Positions 32,884 to 41,365 of a stretch of DNA of 64,000 nucleotides are shown here, piece after piece. Positions within the stretch are counted from its first letter, which is position 1, and every line of letters begins with the position of its first letter. Made by a program: the position numbers and the translations under genes. This stretch comes from Merdibacter sp965119685 (lineage in GTDB: Bacteria > Bacillota_I > Bacilli_A > Erysipelotrichales > Erysipelotrichaceae): positions 1,240,001 through 1,304,000 of the forward strand of contig OZ221971.1 of NCBI GenBank assembly GCA_965119685.1. The letters are read 5' to 3'. The notes under the pieces are model-generated. The model was not told the origin of the DNA and did not search any database. It saw only the letters and a program-made list of their open reading frames with translations.

Positions 32884-34296
32884 ATGAATGAGATCAATAC
32901 AGAGGTAAGAGCGCGCTGCGAGGAAGCGATTACCCGTTTAAAAGCGCTTCAGCCCGCGCTGAATGCGATTGTGACGTTTTGCGATATTGAAGAGCAGTTA
33001 GCCGCTTTGGCGAAGAGAGAGACGAGCGGAAAGCTGTATGGTGTCCCGATCGTTGTTAAAGACAACGTCAGCACCAAGGGCGTGCTGACCACTGCTTCCA
33101 GCCGGATTTTAAGCAATTATGTGCCGGTGTACGATGCGGCGATCGTCGAGCGCTTGCAGGCGCAGGGGGCGATCATCGTCGCTAAAGCCAGCATGGATGA
33201 GCTGGGCATGGGCGGCACCAACAAGAACGCCTATACCGGCAAGGTGAACAACCCTTATGATCGCAAGCGTATTTCAGGGGGCAGCAGCGGAGGCAGCGCG
33301 GTGGTCGTTGCCGCAGGAGCCGTCCCGCTTTCCATCGGTACCGATACCGGGGACAGCGTGCGCAAACCGGCCGCTTACAATGGAATCATCGGCGTGAAGC
33401 CAACCTATGGCCGCATCAGCCGCTACGGCATCATTCCCTATGCTTCTTCTTTAGACCACGTCGGCTATTTTGCCGGCAACGTGGCGGACGCCTGCACGAT
33501 GTTAGAGGTGCTCGCCGGCCGCGATGACCGCGATATGACCAGCTCCTATCGCCCGGTGGAAGCCTATCGCGATGAGCTCAACAGCGATCTGCAAGGCAAG
33601 GTGATCGGCGTATTGGACAATGTGCAGGAAGTGATTCAGGAGGAGCGCATCCGCACAAACCTCGATCAGCTGTGCGAAAAGCTGGCGGCGCGCGGGGCGA
33701 AAATCGTGCATGTGCGCATGCCGCAGGAGCTGATGGAAACCGTGCTTCCGGTCTATCTGACGATTGCCAACGCAGAGGCGACCGCCAATCACTCCAATCT
33801 GGATGGCATCCGCTTCGGGGTGCGCGAGGATGGCGACAGCGTCGAAGAGGTGATGAAGCACTCCCGCACGGCGGGCTTCTCCGCTTATGTGCGCAAGCGA
33901 TTCCTCATCGGCAGCTATTCGCTGTTTGTCGAAAATCAGGATAAGCTGTTTCGCAAGGCGCAAAAGATCCGCCGCCTGATCGTGGATCATTATCGCGCCC
34001 TCTTTGAAACGTGCGACTGCATCATTGCCAGTGCGGCTCCAACTGTCGCTCCGTTAGAGGATGAAGCGATGGATGAGGCGATGGGCAAGGAGCATTTGAT
34101 CGCGGACAATCACATGCAGCTGGGCAATTTTTCCGGCTATCCCAGCATGACGCTGCCAAGCGGCTTTGTGGATGATCTGCCGATCGGCGTCAACATCACC
34201 TGCCGCCCTTTTGAGGAGCAGCAGATGTTCAATATCGCTTTGGCCATCGAAGAAGAGAGTGGCTTAGCAAATTATACGGCGGAGGTGAAAGCATGA
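32884..34296 (+). CDS. gatA: GatA, amidotransferase glutaminase subunit A
   Basis: A 470-residue amidase-signature enzyme that releases ammonia from glutamine for tRNA-dependent Gln/Asn synthesis. The Ser-cisSer-Lys triad is present: Lys in VVKDNVSTKG, cis-Ser in ISGGSSGGSAVV and the nucleophile Ser in GTDTGDSVRKPA. The usual DTGGSIRQPA reads DTGDSVRKPA here, a variant I associate with Mollicute-like lineages, so it is not a sign of inactivity. It overlaps gatB by ATGA. Confidence 0.95.
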   Translation: MNEINTEVRARCEEAITRLKALQPALNAIVTFCDIEEQLAALAKRETSGKLYGVPIVVKDNVSTKGVLTTASSRILSNYVPVYDAAIVERLQAQGAIIVAKASMDELGMGGTNKNAYTGKVNNPYDRKRISGGSSGGSAVVVAAGAVPLSIGTDTGDSVRKPAAYNGIIGVKPTYGRISRYGIIPYASSLDHVGYFAGNVADACTMLEVLAGRDDRDMTSSYRPVEAYRDELNSDLQGKVIGVLDNVQEVIQEERIRTNLDQLCEKLAARGAKIVHVRMPQELMETVLPVYLTIANAEATANHSNLDGIRFGVREDGDSVEEVMKHSRTAGFSAYVRKRFLIGSYSLFVENQDKLFRKAQKIRRLIVDHYRALFETCDCIIASAAPTVAPLEDEAMDEAMGKEHLIADNHMQLGNFSGYPSMTLPSGFVDDLPIGVNITCRPFEEQQMFNIALAIEEESGLANYTAEVKA

Positions 34297-35717
34297 ATTA
34301 CGAAACGGTAATCGGCATTGAGATTCACTGTGAATTGAAAACAAAGACGAAGATGTTCTCCGGTGCGCCGGTCAGCTTCGGCGAGGTGGCGAACACCTGT
34401 GTCAACGAGATTGATCTCGGCCATCCCGGCTGTCTGCCTTGCGTGAACAAGGAAGCGGTGCGCTTAGCGATCAAGGCGGCGAGCGCATTACACTGTGACA
34501 TCGATACGCTTGTGCGTTTTGACCGTAAAAATTACTACTATTCCGATTTGCCGAAAGGCTTTCAGATCACTCAGCAGTTTCATCCGATCGGCAGCGGCGG
34601 TTATGTGGAGATCGATGTGCCTTCGGGAAAGAAAAAGATTCGCTTGAACCGCATGCACATGGAAGAGGATACCGCCAAGCAGTTTCACAGCGACGCCGGT
34701 ACGCTGATTGATTTCAACCGCGCGGGAACACCGTTAGTGGAGATTGTCAGCGAGCCGGATATGCGAAGCGGCGCTGAGGCGGCGGCTTACGTGGAAAAGC
34801 TGCGCATGATCTTATTGTATCTGGGCGTGAGCGATGTGAAGATGGAGGAAGGCAGCATGCGCTGCGATGTCAACATCTCCCTGCGTCCGCAGGGCAGCGA
34901 GACCTTCGGCGTTAAAACGGAAATCAAAAACCTCAACTCCATCTCCAACGTGCAGAAGGCGATCGATGCGGAAGTCGAACGTCAGCGCGCCATTTTGGAA
35001 GAGGGCGGCGTCATTGAGCAGGCGACCCGCCGCTATGATGAGACACGCAAGACGACGGTGATGATGCGTAAAAAAGAAGGGAATGTTGATTACAAATATT
35101 TTCCGGAACCCAATATTTTCCCGATTCGTCTCGACGACGCCTGGGTGCGGGAAATTCAGGAGAACTTGGAAGAGCTTCCGGATCTGCGCAAAGAGCGTTA
35201 TATGCGCGACTTCGGCTTGAATGCGTACGATGCCGGCGTGCTGGTCGCCACCCGCGAGCTGGCCGATTTCTACGAGGAGGTCTGCCGTGATACCAAAGCC
35301 TATAAGAAGGCGGCAAACTGGGTGATCGTTGAGCTGACTGCCGCTTTGAATAAAGCAAACTGCAAGGTGAAGGATAATCCGTGCAAGGCAAATGCGCTGG
35401 CACAGATGATCAACATGGTGGAAGCCGGCGATATCAGCGGCAAGCAGGCGAAGGTCGTCTTCGAGGAGATTCTCAAGGGCAAAGATCCAAAACAGGTCGT
35501 TGAGGAAAAGGGCATGAAGCAAATGAGCGATACCGGCGCCTTATTGACGATGATTCAAGAGGTGCTCGACGCCAATCCGCAATCCATCGCCGACTTTAAA
35601 AACGGAAAAGACCGCGCGGTGGGCTTCTTGGTCGGACAGGTCATGAAAGCCAGCAAGGGACAGGCGAACCCGGCCATGACAAATCGCCTGATTCAGGAAG
35701 AATTGAAGAAAAGATAG
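34293..35717 (+). CDS. gatB: GatB, amidotransferase tRNA-binding kinase subunit B
   Basis: A full-length 474-residue subunit that phosphorylates and amidates the misacylated tRNA. Family motifs are IGIEIHCELKTKTKMF, GHPGCLPCVN, RKNYYYSDLPKGFQI, RMHMEEDTAK, and the C-terminal tail domain (QMSDTGALLTMIQEVL) that binds the tRNA elbow. Its presence implies indirect synthesis of Gln-tRNA and possibly Asn-tRNA, using glutamine as donor. Confidence 0.97.
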   Translation: MNYETVIGIEIHCELKTKTKMFSGAPVSFGEVANTCVNEIDLGHPGCLPCVNKEAVRLAIKAASALHCDIDTLVRFDRKNYYYSDLPKGFQITQQFHPIGSGGYVEIDVPSGKKKIRLNRMHMEEDTAKQFHSDAGTLIDFNRAGTPLVEIVSEPDMRSGAEAAAYVEKLRMILLYLGVSDVKMEEGSMRCDVNISLRPQGSETFGVKTEIKNLNSISNVQKAIDAEVERQRAILEEGGVIEQATRRYDETRKTTVMMRKKEGNVDYKYFPEPNIFPIRLDDAWVREIQENLEELPDLRKERYMRDFGLNAYDAGVLVATRELADFYEEVCRDTKAYKKAANWVIVELTAALNKANCKVKDNPCKANALAQMINMVEAGDISGKQAKVVFEEILKGKDPKQVVEEKGMKQMSDTGALLTMIQEVLDANPQSIADFKNGKDRAVGFLVGQVMKASKGQANPAMTNRLIQEELKKR

Positions 35718-35766
35718 CCAAACGGTGCATTTTTTAGTAGAATAGAGATGGTCAGGAGTGATGACG

Positions 35767-36375
35767 ATGAGTAAAAAAGAAAAAAAGAAACAAGAGACGA
35801 AGCAGCAGGAGGGCAAGCAGAGCCATATCCTTGTATGGATAGCGATTGCCGTCATCGTGATACCGCTGCTGATCGTCGGGATAGTCGTTATGACTTCGAC
35901 GGAGAATGCAGGCCAACCGGTCGTCGGCAGCCGTTTCTCTGAAAATGATCTCAATCCGGCAATCACCGACGATGAAATTGCAAAGGTAAAGACGGCGATG
36001 GAAGAGCTGGATTATGTGGAAGGCGTGGAGATTAACCTCAAGAGCGCTACGCTGCGCATCAATATCGACCTGGAGGATCAGGTGGATGAGAGCGATCAGG
36101 CGTATGTGGAGGAACTGGTGGAAAACGCTTATGCCGCGGTTGACGAAGTTCTTCCGGTAAAGACGTATTTTACGCAGCAGGAGGATGGAAAGATGTATGA
36201 TCTGTCCATCAACGCTTATAATTATGCAAGCTTTGACGATACGCATACGAAAGAGCATTGGGTCTATGTGTGTCTGACGAAGACGTCGGCATCGGAAAAA
36301 CGAGTGATCGACGTGCTGAGCGCGGCCAGAGACGAGGATACAGCGGATGCGGTGATGAACGGCGCCGCCTCTTAA
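35767..36375 (+). CDS. Single-pass membrane protein with extracellular domain, unknown function
   Basis: A 202-residue protein with a lysine-rich cytoplasmic start (SKKEKKKQETKQQEG), one membrane helix (about residues 22-46, ILVWIAIAVIVIPLLIVGIV) and an acidic domain outside the membrane. That domain (NLKSATLRINIDLEDQVDES onward) may form an alpha/beta fold, but I cannot name it. ATG 35767 is chosen because AGGAG at 35753-35757 is at proper distance; GTG 35758 and ATG 35761 are alternatives. It follows gatB by 49 bp and ends the operon. Confidence 0.75.
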   Translation: MSKKEKKKQETKQQEGKQSHILVWIAIAVIVIPLLIVGIVVMTSTENAGQPVVGSRFSENDLNPAITDDEIAKVKTAMEELDYVEGVEINLKSATLRINIDLEDQVDESDQAYVEELVENAYAAVDEVLPVKTYFTQQEDGKMYDLSINAYNYASFDDTHTKEHWVYVCLTKTSASEKRVIDVLSAARDEDTADAVMNGAAS

Positions 36376-36434
36376 GCGGATGGGTTGCAGGGCGCTGTGA
36401 TCGCAGAGAGAATGAATTGACAGAAGAAATTCTA

Positions 36435-36477
36435 AAAAGATGTACGCTTTCCTGAGAAGGGAGAGGTACATCTTTTT
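36435..36477 (+). terminator. Terminator of the pcrA-gat operon region
   Basis: AAAAGATGTAC/GTACATCTTTT forms an 11-bp stem around a 20-nt loop, ending in TTTTT. The remaining gap to 36794 contains nothing I can support. Confidence 0.8.
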
Positions 36478-36794
36478 ATGTCTCTGGATGGCGTGTCTCA
36501 CTCAAGATTTATGAAGAAAAGCATCTTTTGAAAAACCGCTGTTTAAAACGTCGTAAAGACTGATAGAAGTGGCTGAAAAAGGAAAAGCTATGTCTTTTAT
36601 CTTTTCCGGATAGAAAAGTCAATTTTACATGGGGAGCCAAAGATCAAAGGAAACTTAACAGGAAAATAAGGTCGTGGGCATTGCTGTCTTGTGTTTTCGC
36701 AGGATCGCATTGACGAGGGAAACAAAGAGGTGAGAGAGTGGTGAGACACGGTTAGGTAAACGCGGTTTTTATGGAAGAATGCAGAGGGCTATTG

Positions 36795-36800
36795 TATAAT
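36795..36800 (+). promoter_or_regulatory. -10 element of rlmD
   Basis: TATAAT 25 bp before the ATG at 36825. It lies inside the longest open frame, which argues that the true start is downstream of it. No good -35 is visible. Confidence 0.5.
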
Positions 36801-36824
36801 AAAAACATACGAAAAGAGGAAACG

Positions 36825-38180
36825 ATGATGAAGAAGAATGAACAGCTGATCGGAGTTTGTGAGAATTATACGTATGAGGGGCTGGGTGTTGTGCGCTCGG
36901 ATGGATTTCCGTTGTTTGTCAAGGGGCTGCTGGTCAATGAAAAAGCGTTAATCGCAGTGACAAAGCTGAAAAAGCATTACGGTTATGCGCGTATCGTCGA
37001 GCTGATCGATGAATCCAAGGAACGCCGTCAGCCGCCTTGCCCTTTGGCGAAACGCTGCGGCGGGTGTCAGCTCCAGCACATGTCTTATGAGGAACAGCTG
37101 CGTTTTAAACGGCAGAAAGTGCAGGATGTCATCGATCGCATCGCCCGTTTGGATTTGCGGGTAAACGCGGTGAAGGGAATGGAGACACCGTATTTTTATC
37201 GCAACAAGGCGCAGATTCCTTTCCGCGTGCAAAATGGAGCGGTGCACAGCGGTTTTTATCGCATCAACAGCAATGATATTGTCGATATGGAAGAATGCTG
37301 CATCCAAAGCCATCTGATCAATGACATTTATGAGAGTGTTTGTATCATAATGAGAAAGCATCCGCAGGAGGCATCGATTCTGCGCCATGTGCTCATTAAG
37401 CATGCGTTTGCCCATGATGAGGTGATGGTCGTCTTTATCGTGAGGGAAAGACAAATCGAATGGTTTGCGAAAATTGCGCAGTCCTTGGCGCTATGTCATG
37501 CGCAGATCAAAAGTGTGATGCTGAATGTCAATCGGCGCATGGATAACGTGATTTTAGGCGAGGAAGAGGTGCTGCTGTATGGAAAGGCGGCGATTGCGGA
37601 TCGCCTGGATACGTTTTGTTTTGACATTTCCGCAAAGTCTTTTTATCAGGTCAATCCGCGGCAGATGCTGACATTGTATCAGAATGCCTTGGCGGCGTGC
37701 GCTTTGACGGGAGAGGAGACGGTGTTGGATCTGTATTGCGGCGTGGGAACGATTTCGATGTTTTTGGCACGGCATGCCAAGCGGGTGATCGGCATTGAGG
37801 TTGTAGAGGCGGCGGTGGCCAATGCTAAGGAGAACGCGCGGCGAAACGCTATAGTGAATGTGGAGTTTATTTGCAGCGATGCGGCGGATTACGCGAAGCG
37901 GGTGGCGCAGGAGGGCATGCGATTGGATGTGATCTGTGTCGATCCGCCGCGCAAGGGATGTGAAAAGAGCGTGCTGGAGGCTATGGCGAGCATGGGGCCG
38001 AAGCGGATCGTGTATGTCTCTTGTGATCCGGGGACGCTGGCCAGAGATTTGCGGGTGTTGGCGGATCTGGGGTATGAGGCGCAGTGGGTGCAGCCCGTCG
38101 ATATGTTTCCGCAGACGCATGGGGTGGAATGCGTATGTTTGTTAATGAAGGAAAACGAGGGGAAATGCGCTGATGTGTAA
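36825..38180 (+). CDS. 23S rRNA (uracil-C5)-methyltransferase, RlmD/RlmCD family
   Basis: A 451-residue SAM-dependent methyltransferase. An N-terminal TRAM domain is followed by the iron-sulfur cysteines in CPLAKRCGGCQLQHMS, the SAM site VLDLYCGVGTISMFLARHA, the motif VDPPRKGCEKSVLEAM and the catalytic cysteine in VSCDPGTLARDL. In Gram-positive bacteria one RlmCD enzyme often modifies both U747 and U1939, so I leave the symbol open. AGAGGA precedes the tandem ATG codons at 36825 and 36828. Confidence 0.93.
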   Translation: MMKKNEQLIGVCENYTYEGLGVVRSDGFPLFVKGLLVNEKALIAVTKLKKHYGYARIVELIDESKERRQPPCPLAKRCGGCQLQHMSYEEQLRFKRQKVQDVIDRIARLDLRVNAVKGMETPYFYRNKAQIPFRVQNGAVHSGFYRINSNDIVDMEECCIQSHLINDIYESVCIIMRKHPQEASILRHVLIKHAFAHDEVMVVFIVRERQIEWFAKIAQSLALCHAQIKSVMLNVNRRMDNVILGEEEVLLYGKAAIADRLDTFCFDISAKSFYQVNPRQMLTLYQNALAACALTGEETVLDLYCGVGTISMFLARHAKRVIGIEVVEAAVANAKENARRNAIVNVEFICSDAADYAKRVAQEGMRLDVICVDPPRKGCEKSVLEAMASMGPKRIVYVSCDPGTLARDLRVLADLGYEAQWVQPVDMFPQTHGVECVCLLMKENEGKCADV

Positions 38181-38251
38181 GAAATATTAAATATTGTTTA
38201 TCTACCCCTCCCGGTTTCTCGATCGTTTACAAAATGACTTGGCAGATAAAC

Positions 38252-38285
38252 AAAAAATGCGATGCATATCACGATTGCATCGCAT
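38252..38285 (-). terminator. Terminator of tRNA-Ala
   Basis: On the minus strand a perfect 10-bp stem ATGCGATGCA/TGCATCGCAT is followed by six T residues. It may also serve rlmD from the other side. Confidence 0.85.
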
Positions 38286-38297
38286 GACTAACCACTA

Positions 38298-38373
38298 TGG
38301 TGGAGCTTAGGGGGCTCGAACCCCTGACCTCTACGCTGCCAGCGTAGCGCTCTCCCAGCTGAGCTAAAACCCC
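38298..38373 (-). tRNA. tRNA-Ala (GGC)
   Basis: Cloverleaf on the minus strand with acceptor GGGGTTT/AAGCTCC (wobbles included), anticodon arm CTACG-CTGGCAG-CGTAG (anticodon GGC), T-loop GTTCGAG and encoded CCA. It stands alone, away from the main cluster. Confidence 0.94.
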
Positions 38374-38445
38374 ACGTGCGCAGTTATTATACAATGGAAC
38401 ATCGATTGATGCAAGGGCTTTCTGAAAGAAACGAAAGACAGAGGG

Positions 38446-39525
38446 TCAAGATAAATGTATCAGCAGCGCCGCAATTTTCAACACCGTGAAATCGTATGCG
38501 TTTCTGGGATCATAGCCGGTCAGCTGTTTGACTTGCAGCAGCTTATACTGCACCGTGTTTTTATGCATATTGCCGATGCGTGCCGCCTGTATAAGGCTGC
38601 CGCCGCTTTGCTCATACAGCTGTAAGGTTGCCAACACCTCTTGTATCTGCTTGGGGGAGAGATCGCGGAAGATTGTATGGGTATATGTCTGTGCCTGCCT
38701 TTTAGGAATGAGCGGCAGCAGCATGCCCAGCTCGCTTTGCCCGTAGAAGGTGAGCGGCTGACGGGTGATCGCTTTTCCCCACAGCGCTGCCTGCTTTGCC
38801 TGCGTATGCGAGTGATGCAGGGAAGCGAGATCTTCATATGCCAAGCCGACGCCCCAAACCCCCTCAATGCCCTGCGCTTGCAGCTCAGCGAGCATGTCTG
38901 TGAGCGTCTTGGAGGAGGCTGCTTTGAGCACCAGCACCAATTCCTGTGGATAGAGTGCCTTTTTAACAATGTTTTCCGCATAGGGCATCGCTTCCATCAT
39001 CCGATGCAGCCATGCGATATGCTCCTCATCCAACGTCTGTACGAATGCCGCATAGACAAAGCAACAGGGTTCTTTCGGTAAATCAAAGGCAAGAGGCAGG
39101 CTGTCTTCTCCCTTTGCCTGCAACAGCTCTTCAATCCACAGCTGTTCGCTTCTGCGTTTTTGATGGCGGATGTCACGGTCATAGGCATCACGCACGAGAA
39201 TCTGCGTCATCTTCTGTAAAATCTGTCCGTAAGGAAGCACGTCTTTTTCCTCTCCGGTAATGCCGATCACACCGATCACCTGCGCATCGAAAAAGACCGG
39301 CATGTTAATGCCTTTGCGGGTATTGGCATAGCGGTGATCCTCACGAATGACCAGCTGTTTTTTGGTTTCGATGACGATCTGCGCCCCTTTGTGACGCTGA
39401 TGGAGACGAGCGGCATCCGTGCTAGCGATGATAATGCCCTCCTCGTTCATAAAATTGATCTCCTGATGCAATACGTCATGCATACTGCGCACGATTTCCT
39501 GTGCTAACCTGACTGACAGCTCCAT
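38446..39525 (-). CDS. CdaR family sugar-diacid/glycerate regulator
   Basis: A 359-residue transcriptional activator with an N-terminal diacid-recognition domain (LAQEIVRSMHDVLHQEINFM, GINMPVFFDAQVIGVIGITG) and a C-terminal PucR-type HTH (AARIGNMHKNTVQYKLLQVK, LTGYDP). CdaR in E. coli controls glycerate, galactarate and glucarate genes. It is divergent from the glycerate kinase at 39743, so control of that gene in response to glycerate is likely. AGGAGGAG lies before ATG 39525. Confidence 0.9.
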   Translation of the reverse strand: MELSVRLAQEIVRSMHDVLHQEINFMNEEGIIIASTDAARLHQRHKGAQIVIETKKQLVIREDHRYANTRKGINMPVFFDAQVIGVIGITGEEKDVLPYGQILQKMTQILVRDAYDRDIRHQKRRSEQLWIEELLQAKGEDSLPLAFDLPKEPCCFVYAAFVQTLDEEHIAWLHRMMEAMPYAENIVKKALYPQELVLVLKAASSKTLTDMLAELQAQGIEGVWGVGLAYEDLASLHHSHTQAKQAALWGKAITRQPLTFYGQSELGMLLPLIPKRQAQTYTHTIFRDLSPKQIQEVLATLQLYEQSGGSLIQAARIGNMHKNTVQYKLLQVKQLTGYDPRNAYDFTVLKIAALLIHLS

Positions 39526-39685
39526 TATGTTCTCCTCCTTTTGCGCCGGGAATGCCCAATGGATCGTATGATCTCAGCGCAGCTTCCTTTGTTTTTTGCC
39601 TAGACGTAGTTCTTCTATTTAATAAATGTCTTTTAGACTAAAGATACCTGTATAAATTTTATCATATTTCAGTCTATAAAACATA

Positions 39686-39712
39686 TTGAAATGAAGAAGC
39701 ACACGCTATAAT
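39686..39712 (+). promoter_or_regulatory. Promoter of the glycerate kinase gene
   Basis: TTGAAA and TATAAT with a 15-bp spacer. The short spacing is typical of an activator-dependent promoter, in keeping with CdaR control; the gap 39526-39742 is its regulatory region. Confidence 0.5.
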
Positions 39713-39742
39713 GATGATAGATCAAAGGAGAAGGATGGAAAG

Positions 39743-40873
39743 ATGAAGGACAAGAAGGTATTGGTTGCGATTGATTCTTTTAAGGGGGCACTGTCTTCTT
39801 ATGAGGCCGGTGAGGCGGCGGCGCGGGGCATTGCGCGCGCCGGCTTTGCACAGTGTGAAGTGTGTGCGGTGGCAGATGGCGGAGAAGGGAGTGTGGCGGC
39901 GCTCTTACAGCATCGGCAGGGATATGTGCAGGGAGTGCGCTGTCAAAATGCGTTTCATCAGCCGATTGAGCCTGAGGTTTTTTTCTTTGAGGAAAAGGGG
40001 GTTCGCTGTGCGGCGGTAGAAGCGGCCAGCATCTTCGGTTTGCACAATCATGCGGTCAGCGCCCGTACGGTGGAGGAGACATCGACCTTTGGTTTGGGTG
40101 AGCTCATTCGTAAGCTGATAGAGATGAACGTGGGACGGCTGCTGTTCTTTTTAGGAGGAACGATCACCACCGACGCCGGCTTGGGGATGCTGCAAGGATT
40201 GGGCGTGATTCTCTATGATGAGCATCATCATGAATTGTCTGCGGCTGCCAATCCGCTGTTGTCGTTTCATCACTGGGATGAGGAGTCTTTTCAACAGGCG
40301 CAAACGCTGTGTGAACAGCTGGAGATCGTCGTCGCCTGTGATGTGAATGCACCGCTGTATGGGGAGAAAGGTTGTGCCATGGTCTATGCTGCGCAAAAGG
40401 GAGCGACGCCGCGCCAACAGCAGCTGCTGGAGCGCAAGCTGCGCCATTTGGAAGCGTACAGCGGGCAAAACCTCATGCAGGCAGGCTGCGGCGCCGGCGG
40501 CGGCTGCGGGGGAGGCATGCTGCTGCTCCATGCACGGCTGACGAGCGGTTTCGATGTGATCAGCGAATACCTGCATCTTGCTCAGCGTGTCGCGCAGGCC
40601 GATATGATCGTGACCGGCGAGGGCGGTATTAACGCGCAGAGCTTACAGGGAAAACTACCGGTGTGCATGGCGGAATTGGCGCACCGTTCACAGAAACCCG
40701 TCTTTGCTTTATGCGGGCAAAAGGAGTGCGCCGATGAATTATCGGCGTGCTTTGATGCGCTGTTCTCCATTCAGCAGGGCGTGTACAGCTTAAAGGAAGC
40801 GATCGACCATACGGCGGAGTATCTGGAAGAAAGCGCCTATCAGCTCTTTCGCGCGATTCGCTGCTTTCTGTAA
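39743..40873 (+). CDS. Glycerate 2-kinase (GlxK/GarK family)
   Basis: A 376-residue cytoplasmic kinase that converts D-glycerate to 2-phosphoglycerate. The N-terminal VAIDSFKGALSSYEAGEAAA and ADGGEGSVAALL are signatures. GGTITTDAGLGMLQGLGV and a glycine-rich GCGAGGGCGGGMLLL loop follow, with VTGEGGINAQSLQGKLP in the C-terminal part. An AAGGAGAAGG site lies upstream of ATG 39743. Confidence 0.93.
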   Translation: MKDKKVLVAIDSFKGALSSYEAGEAAARGIARAGFAQCEVCAVADGGEGSVAALLQHRQGYVQGVRCQNAFHQPIEPEVFFFEEKGVRCAAVEAASIFGLHNHAVSARTVEETSTFGLGELIRKLIEMNVGRLLFFLGGTITTDAGLGMLQGLGVILYDEHHHELSAAANPLLSFHHWDEESFQQAQTLCEQLEIVVACDVNAPLYGEKGCAMVYAAQKGATPRQQQLLERKLRHLEAYSGQNLMQAGCGAGGGCGGGMLLLHARLTSGFDVISEYLHLAQRVAQADMIVTGEGGINAQSLQGKLPVCMAELAHRSQKPVFALCGQKECADELSACFDALFSIQQGVYSLKEAIDHTAEYLEESAYQLFRAIRCFL

Positions 40874-41048
40874 TGCGTTATATGCGTTGGCATGCAGTGA
40901 GGAAAACAATCATTCATCGGCTGGTGAATCCATAAACGATAAAGATGTGAAAGCATAGAAAAATCATCAAGGAAGAGATGACTAATGCGAAGAGATGTAT
41001 ATGCATGCGTCATCAGAAAGAAAGGGCAGTAACGAATTTGACAGAAAA

Positions 41049-41237
41049 GGTGCTGTAACGAATAAAAGCAAAAAAATGCATTTGTTCTCTTATTTTGAGA
41101 ATGCAATGCATTTTTTTGCTTTTGTGTGGGCTTTGTTGCTGAAAATGACAGAGATGAATAGAAAACTTTGTATCAAACACCATCGGCCTATATCAACATT
41201 GTTTTTGACATATTTCTAATCTTTTCGTTACAGCCCC
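41049..41237. repeat. MITE-like element, copy B
   Basis: A 189-bp element with ends GGTGCTGTAACGAA and TTCGTTACAGCCCC, the same family as 22832-23035. A large internal hairpin pairs AAAAGCAAAAAAATGCATT with its complement (about 41064-41123). It has no coding capacity. The flank (40874-41048) contains nothing else except a degenerate GGGCAGTAACGAA half-end at about 41027. Confidence 0.7.
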
Positions 41238-41263
41238 TTTGCTGTTATGCGGCTTTTGTTCGA

Positions 41264-41356
41264 TAAAAATGACAGATACGAATAGAAAAACTTTGTATCA
41301 AACAGCATCAACATTACTTTTTCGCATATTTCTATTCTTTTCGTTACAGCACCTTT
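41264..41356. repeat. Partial MITE copy C (right half duplicated in tandem)
   Basis: About 93 bp repeat the right half of copy B: AAAATGACAGA, GAATAGAAAAACTTTGTATC, CATATTTCTATTCTTTTCG and the terminal GTTACAGCACC. It ends only 9 bp before the pyrG stop codon, so it forms the 3' flank of that gene. Confidence 0.65.
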
Positions 41357-41365
41357 CCATTTTGT

